From the NCBI RefSeq assembly GCF_030697305.1, contig NZ_JAUYQL010000096.1:1-40839 (forward strand): 40,839 nucleotides of DNA, given 5' to 3'. Within the stretch, counting starts at the first letter, position 1; each line of letters begins with the position of its first letter. Shown here one piece after another: positions 36,736-40,839 of this stretch. The translations under genes were made by a program, and so were the position numbers. Origin of the DNA: Phenylobacterium sp. Lineage in GTDB: Bacteria > Pseudomonadota > Alphaproteobacteria > Caulobacterales > Caulobacteraceae. The notes under the pieces are model-generated. The model was not told the origin of the DNA. It saw only the letters and a list, made by a program, of their open reading frames with translations, and ran no database searches.

Positions 36736-39700
36736 ATGTTCGCCAAGGTCCTGATCGCCAACCGAGGCGCGATCGCGTGCCGGATCATCCGCACGTGCAA
36801 GCGCATGGGCGTGGGCTCGGTGGCGGTGTTCTCCGACGCCGACGCAGGCTCGCTGCACGTCCGCCAGGCCGACGAGGCTGTGCGGATCGGACCGGCGCCG
36901 GCAGCCGAGAGCTATCTGAACGTCGAGGCCATCCTCGCCGCCGCCAAGGCCACGGGCGCGCAGGCGATCCACCCGGGTTATGGCTTCCTGTCGGAGAACA
37001 CCGCCTTCGCCGAAGCCTGCGAGGCGGCTGGCGTCGCCTTCATCGGGCCGACGCCTGACAACGTGCGGGCGTTCGGGCTGAAGCACACGGCGCGCGACCT
37101 CGCGGTGTCGCACAACGTGCCGCTGGCGCCGGGCACGGACCTTCTGACCGACGCGGCCATGGCGCTCGCCGCCGCCGAACGCATCGGCTTCCCGGTGATC
37201 CTCAAGGCCACCGCCGGCGGCGGTGGGATAGGCATGCGAGTCTGTGAGGATGGCCCGGCGGTCGCCGAGGCGTTCGCCGCCGTGGCGCGGTTGGCCGGCG
37301 CCAACTTCTCCGACGCCGGCGTGTTCCTCGAGCGCTACGTGCGCCAGGCGCGGCACATCGAGGTGCAGGTATTCGGCGACGGCCAGGGCCGGGTGGTGGC
37401 GCTGGGCGAGCGCGACTGCTCGCTGCAGCGGCGCAACCAGAAGGTCATCGAGGAGACGCCGGCGCCCCACCTGCCGACCGCCACCCGCGCGGCGCTGATC
37501 GAAGCGGCCGTGCGCCTGACCAGTGCAGTGAATTACCGATCGGCCGGCACGGTGGAGTTCCTCTATGACGCCGAGCGCGACGACTTCTTCTTCCTGGAAG
37601 TGAACACCCGTCTGCAGGTCGAGCATGGGGTGACCGAACAGGTCACCGGAGTCGACCTGGTGGAGTGGATGATCCGCGGAGCGGCCGGCGACTACGGCTT
37701 CCTCGGCGCTTGGAACGGCGAGGCGCGCGGCGCCTCGATCCAGGCGCGGCTCTACGCAGAGGACCCCGGCCAGGACTACCGGCCGAGCAGCGGCGTGCTC
37801 ACCGAGGTCGAATTCCCGCAGGGTCCCCGCGTCGACGGCTGGATCGCCGCCGGGACCGAGGTCAGCGCCTTCTACGACCCCCTGCTGGCAAAGCTCATCG
37901 TCACCGCGCCGGACCGCGAGGCCGCCGTTGCGGCGCTGCAGGCGGCGCTGGACGCGACCCGGCTGTCCGGCCTGGAGACCAATGTCGAATGGCTGCGGCA
38001 AGTGGCGCGCAGCGAAGCCTTCGTTACCGGTCACGTGGCGACCAATGTGCTGGCGACCATCCCCTACGCCCCGCGCACCATCCGGGTGCTCAGCGGCGGG
38101 CCGGCGACCACCGTCCAGGACTATCCCGGGCGGCTTGGCTACTGGGACGTGGGCGTGCCGCCGTCGGGGCCGATGGACGCCTTCGCCTTCCGGTTGGGCA
38201 ATCGGTTGCTCGGCAACGCCGAGAGTGCGGCGGGGCTGGAGATCACCGCGCTCGGCCCGACGCTGGTGTTCAATCACGACGCGGTCGTCTGCCTGACGGG
38301 CGCGGAACTGGAAGGCGCGTTGGACGGCACGCCCGTTGCGCCCTATGCGCCGATCGCGATCCACGCAGGCCAGACGCTGAAGCTCGGTCGGGTGAAGGGC
38401 GCGGGCCTTCGGGCCTACCTGCTGGTGCAAGGCGGCCTGGACGTGCCGGACTACCTGGGCAGCCGCGCGAGCTTCACCCTGGGCGGCTTCGGCGGCCATG
38501 CGGGCCGCACCCTGGCGGCCGGCGACGTACTGCGGCTGGCGCACCTCGACGGTCCGGGCGCGGAACCAGCGCTGGACGCCGGCCTGCGGCCGACGCTCAC
38601 CAAGGCCTGGACGATCCGCGTGCTGGCCGGCCCGCACGGCGCGCCCGACTTCTTCACGCCCGCCGACATCGCCATGATCCGCGAGACCCCGTGGCGGGTG
38701 CACTACAACTCCAACCGCACCGGGGTACGGCTGGTCGGCCCCAAGCCCGAGTGGGCCAGGCGCGACGGCGGCGAAGCCGGCCTGCATCCTTCCAACATCC
38801 ACGACAACGCCTATGCGGTGGGCGCGGTCGACTTCACCGGGGACATGCCGATCATCCTGGGCCCCGACGGCCCGTCGCTGGGCGGCTTCGTCTGCCCGTT
38901 CGTGGTCATCCAGGCGGACCTCTGGAAGACCGGCCAGCTCGCCCCTGGCGACACGGTGAGCTTCGAGGTGGTCGATGACGCGACCGCCCGCGCGGCGGAG
39001 GGCGAGCAGGATCGGGTGATCAAGGATCTTGCACCCGCTCACCCCGGCGAAAGCCGGGGCCCAAGCGGGCCTACCGCGTCTGAGGCCGATTCAGCTTGGG
39101 TCCCGGCTTTCGCCGGGATGAGCGGTGATGAGGCGGACTCCCCTATCCTCCACATCATCGAGGCGGAGGGCGCGCGGCCTCGCGCGGTGTACCGCCGACA
39201 GGGCGATCGGCACCTGCTGGTGGAATATGGGCCGATCGTGCTGGACCTCGAGCTGCGCATCCGGGTGCACGCCCTGATGCTCGAGCTGCAGGCTATGGAC
39301 CTCGCCGGCGTGCTGGACGTGACGCCGGGCATCCGCTCGCTGCAGGTCCACTACGACGCCCGCGTGCTGCCGCAGGCGCGCTTGCTGGCCGCGCTGGCCG
39401 ACGCCGAGGACCGGCTGGGCGGGCTGGACGACTTCCAGATCCCCTCGCGCGTGGTCCACCTGCCGCTGTCGTGGAAGGACCCGGCGATCTACGAGACCAT
39501 CGACAAGTACATGGCCTCGGTGCGCGACGACGCGCCCTGGTGTCCGGACAACATCGAGTTCATCCGCCGCATCAATGGGCTCGCATCGGAGGACGACGTG
39601 CGTCGCACGGTGTTCGACGCCCGCTACCTGGTGATGGGCTTGGGGGACGTCTATCTGGGCGCGCCGGTGGCGACCCCGGTCGACCCGCGCCACCGCCTCG

Positions 39701-40410
39701 TCACCACCAAGTACAATCCCGCCCGCACCTGGACGCCGCCAAACGTGGTCGGGATCGGCGGGGCGTACATGTGCATCTACGGCATGGAGGGACCGGGCGG
39801 CTACCAGCTGTTCGGCCGCACCATCCAGGTGTGGAACACCTGGCGCCAGACCAACGCCTTCACCGGCGGCAAGCCCTGGCTGCTGCGGTTCTTCGACCAG
39901 ATCCGCTTCTTCCCGGTGTCCCACGACGAGCTGGTCGAGTGGCGGCGCGACTTCCCACTCGGCAGGCGCGAGATCCGCATCGAGGAGGAGACCTTCCGGC
40001 TCTCCGACTACCGCAGGTTCCTGGCCGACAACGCCGACAGCATCGCGGGCTTCCAGGCGACGCGACAGGCGGCGTTCGACGCCGAGCGGGCGGACTGGGA
40101 AGTGCGCGGCGAGTTCGCCCGGGTCGAGGCGTTGTCCGGCGTCGACGACGGCCCGTCCGACACGACCGCGGTGGTCGCGCCCGAGGGCTCCGAGCTGGTC
40201 GAGGCGCCGCTGGGCGGCAGCGTGTGGAAGATGCTGGTCAAGGCGGGTGACGTGGTCCGCCAGGGAGAGGTGATCGCGGTGATCGAGGCCATGAAGACCG
40301 AATGCGACGTGCCGAGCCCCTCGGCCGGCGTGGTGCGCGCCGTCTACGCGCAGGAGCGCCAGGCGATCGCGCCGGGCGCGCCGATGATCGCCCTGGAGCC
40401 GGCGGCGTGA
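36736..40410 (+). CDS. Urea carboxylase-family biotin enzyme, probable guanidine carboxylase
   Basis: The 1224-residue protein has a biotin carboxylase domain (1 to about 446; ATP loop [12 protein letters not shown] near 157, [14 protein letters not shown]), a KipA/AHS2 domain (about 447-763), a KipI/AHS1 domain (about 803-1130, with [26 protein letters not shown] and [18 protein letters not shown]) and a C-terminal biotinyl domain with EAMKTE, K1187 being the biotin site. It carboxylates urea or guanidine with ATP and bicarbonate. The two upstream DUF1989 genes favour guanidine. Residues 768-796, HPGESRGP...WVPAFAGM, come from a palindromic repeat element inserted in frame between the KipA and KipI domains. 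The stop overlaps the GTG start of allophanate hydrolase. Confidence 0.92.
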   Translation: MFAKVLIANRGAIACRIIRTCKRMGVGSVAVFSDADAGSLHVRQADEAVRIGPAPAAESYLNVEAILAAAKATGAQAIHPGYGFLSENTAFAEACEAAGVAFIGPTPDNVRAFGLKHTARDLAVSHNVPLAPGTDLLTDAAMALAAAERIGFPVILKATAGGGGIGMRVCEDGPAVAEAFAAVARLAGANFSDAGVFLERYVRQARHIEVQVFGDGQGRVVALGERDCSLQRRNQKVIEETPAPHLPTATRAALIEAAVRLTSAVNYRSAGTVEFLYDAERDDFFFLEVNTRLQVEHGVTEQVTGVDLVEWMIRGAAGDYGFLGAWNGEARGASIQARLYAEDPGQDYRPSSGVLTEVEFPQGPRVDGWIAAGTEVSAFYDPLLAKLIVTAPDREAAVAALQAALDATRLSGLETNVEWLRQVARSEAFVTGHVATNVLATIPYAPRTIRVLSGGPATTVQDYPGRLGYWDVGVPPSGPMDAFAFRLGNRLLGNAESAAGLEITALGPTLVFNHDAVVCLTGAELEGALDGTPVAPYAPIAIHAGQTLKLGRVKGAGLRAYLLVQGGLDVPDYLGSRASFTLGGFGGHAGRTLAAGDVLRLAHLDGPGAEPALDAGLRPTLTKAWTIRVLAGPHGAPDFFTPADIAMIRETPWRVHYNSNRTGVRLVGPKPEWARRDGGEAGLHPSNIHDNAYAVGAVDFTGDMPIILGPDGPSLGGFVCPFVVIQADLWKTGQLAPGDTVSFEVVDDATARAAEGEQDRVIKDLAPAHPGESRGPSGPTASEADSAWVPAFAGMSGDEADSPILHIIEAEGARPRAVYRRQGDRHLLVEYGPIVLDLELRIRVHALMLELQAMDLAGVLDVTPGIRSLQVHYDARVLPQARLLAALADAEDRLGGLDDFQIPSRVVHLPLSWKDPAIYETIDKYMASVRDDAPWCPDNIEFIRRINGLASEDDVRRTVFDARYLVMGLGDVYLGAPVATPVDPRHRLVTTKYNPARTWTPPNVVGIGGAYMCIYGMEGPGGYQLFGRTIQVWNTWRQTNAFTGGKPWLLRFFDQIRFFPVSHDELVEWRRDFPLGRREIRIEEETFRLSDYRRFLADNADSIAGFQATRQAAFDAERADWEVRGEFARVEALSGVDDGPSDTTAVVAPEGSELVEAPLGGSVWKMLVKAGDVVRQGEVIAVIEAMKTECDVPSPSAGVVRAVYAQERQAIAPGAPMIALEPAA
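39037..39123. repeat. Palindromic repeat element inserted in frame in the carboxylase gene
   Basis: Two 30-base arms, 39037-39066 and 39094-39123, are reverse complements in 28 of 30 positions, around a 27-base centre. The arms carry the CCCCGGCGAAAGCCGGG core (left arm) and its complement. Read in the gene frame the element encodes HPGESRGP and WVPAFAGM, peptides that I recognise from dispersed repeats in alphaproteobacterial proteins. A GATTC (GANTC) site at 39088-39092 lies just before the right arm. The frame stays open throughout. Confidence 0.85.
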
Positions 40411-40839
40411 GCGCCCGCCTCTCCGCCCGCGCCATCGCCGCCGACGTCGCGGCCGGGCGCAACACCGCCGTCGCGGTGGCGCAGGACGCGCTCGCCCGAA
40501 TCGCCGCCTACGACGCGGTGCAGCCGCAGGCCTGGATCTCGCGGCCCGATCCGCAGAGCGTGCTGGACGCCGCCCGTGCGGTCGACGCGCGGATCGCGGC
40601 CAGAGAGCGCCTGCCGCTGGCCGGCGTCCCCTTCGCCGTGAAGGACAACATCGATGTCGAGGGCCAGGCGACCACCGCCGCCTGCCCGGCCTTCGCCTAC
40701 CAACCTGCGCAGACCGCCACGGTCGTCGCGCGGTTGCAGGCGGCCGGCGCGATCCTGGTCGGCAAGACCAACCTCGACCAGTTCGCCACGGGGCTCGTCG
40801 GCGTGCGCAGCCCGCACGGGGCGCCGGCCTGCGTCTACA
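40407..40839 (+). CDS. atzF: Allophanate hydrolase (N-terminal part, runs off the window)
   Basis: Allophanate hydrolase splits allophanate into ammonia and CO2, the last step of urea or guanidine breakdown by the carboxylase route. The visible 144 residues are the start of an amidase-signature protein: [20 protein letters not shown] contains the catalytic lysine (VKDN), followed by [39 protein letters not shown] and VRSPHGAP, the last being characteristic of allophanate hydrolases among amidases. The start is GTG 40407, overlapping the carboxylase stop (GTGA). The Ser-Ser-Lys triad serines and the C-terminal domain lie beyond the window. Confidence 0.92.
   Translation, partial: MSARLSARAIAADVAAGRNTAVAVAQDALARIAAYDAVQPQAWISRPDPQSVLDAARAVDARIAARERLPLAGVPFAVKDNIDVEGQATTAACPAFAYQPAQTATVVARLQAAGAILVGKTNLDQFATGLVGVRSPHGAPACVY

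Noticed and set aside
36571-39042. 823-residue minus-strand frame opposite the carboxylase
   Set aside because: Shadow frame: the plus strand encodes a complete biotin carboxylase and KipA domains.

Overview
The window looks like the chromosome of a GC-rich alphaproteobacterium of the Caulobacterales, most likely a Phenylobacterium- or Caulobacter-type organism. The main reasons are a complete CcrM (GANTC) DNA methyltransferase with a GANTC site in its own promoter region, the gene order mutY / DUF721 / dsbA-like / smc, the run DUF1285 / NUDIX / DUF6111 / CCA-adding enzyme, and a PseH/FlmH-type acetyltransferase. I found no insertion sequences, phage genes, CRISPR arrays, tRNA or rRNA genes. 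No stretch longer than about 300 bases lacks a gene. The longest gaps are the two divergent promoter regions at 1107-1344 and 6680-6916, where I see nothing recognisable, and the thiC leader at 33648-33907, which holds a TPP riboswitch.

Layout. 1-1106: the 5' part of the bc1 complex operon (Rieske protein, then cytochrome b, minus strand). 1345-2684: tRNA methyltransferase TrmL overlapping hemF. 2700-6679: a minus-strand housekeeping run (GNAT, DUF1285, NUDIX CoA pyrophosphatase, DUF6111, CCA-adding enzyme, glutamine amidotransferase) with stop/start overlaps from DUF1285 onward. 6917-8167: an MFS exporter. 8175-11512: a minus-strand operon of metallo-beta-lactamase hydrolase, enoyl-CoA hydratase, SDR and a PseH-like acetyltransferase. 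11692-13014: a secreted protein of five four-cysteine repeats, closed by a strong terminator. 13054-17687: M48 peptidase, DUF898 membrane protein, dihydroorotase-family protein and a GT9 glycosyltransferase. 17756-23496: YgfZ, a methyltransferase, a haloacetate dehalogenase-like hydrolase, Tag, RnhB, a flavodoxin-like protein and an orphan membrane protein. 23604-24683: ccrM, followed by a palindromic repeat element. 24846-30711: mutY, DUF721, a DsbA-like lipoprotein and smc. 30840-33829: a small membrane protein, a Qnr-like pentapeptide protein and riboswitch-controlled thiC.

33908-40839 is the most interesting part. It holds a racemase-fold protein that has lost both catalytic cysteines, a NikR-like ribbon-helix-helix regulator that has lost three of four nickel ligands and has a palindrome just upstream of its gene, two DUF1989 'urea carboxylase-associated' proteins, a urea carboxylase-family biotin enzyme, and the start of allophanate hydrolase. 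The two DUF1989 proteins suggest that the substrate is guanidine rather than urea: guanidine is carboxylated, carboxyguanidine is deiminated to allophanate, and allophanate is hydrolysed to ammonia and CO2. The carboxylase gene also carries an in-frame palindromic repeat element in the linker between two of its domains.

Many genes are translationally coupled through 4-base ATGA or GTGA overlaps. Three convergent gene pairs end on a shared CTAG. Family assignments were made by reading motifs and comparing with remembered family sequences; no database search was run.
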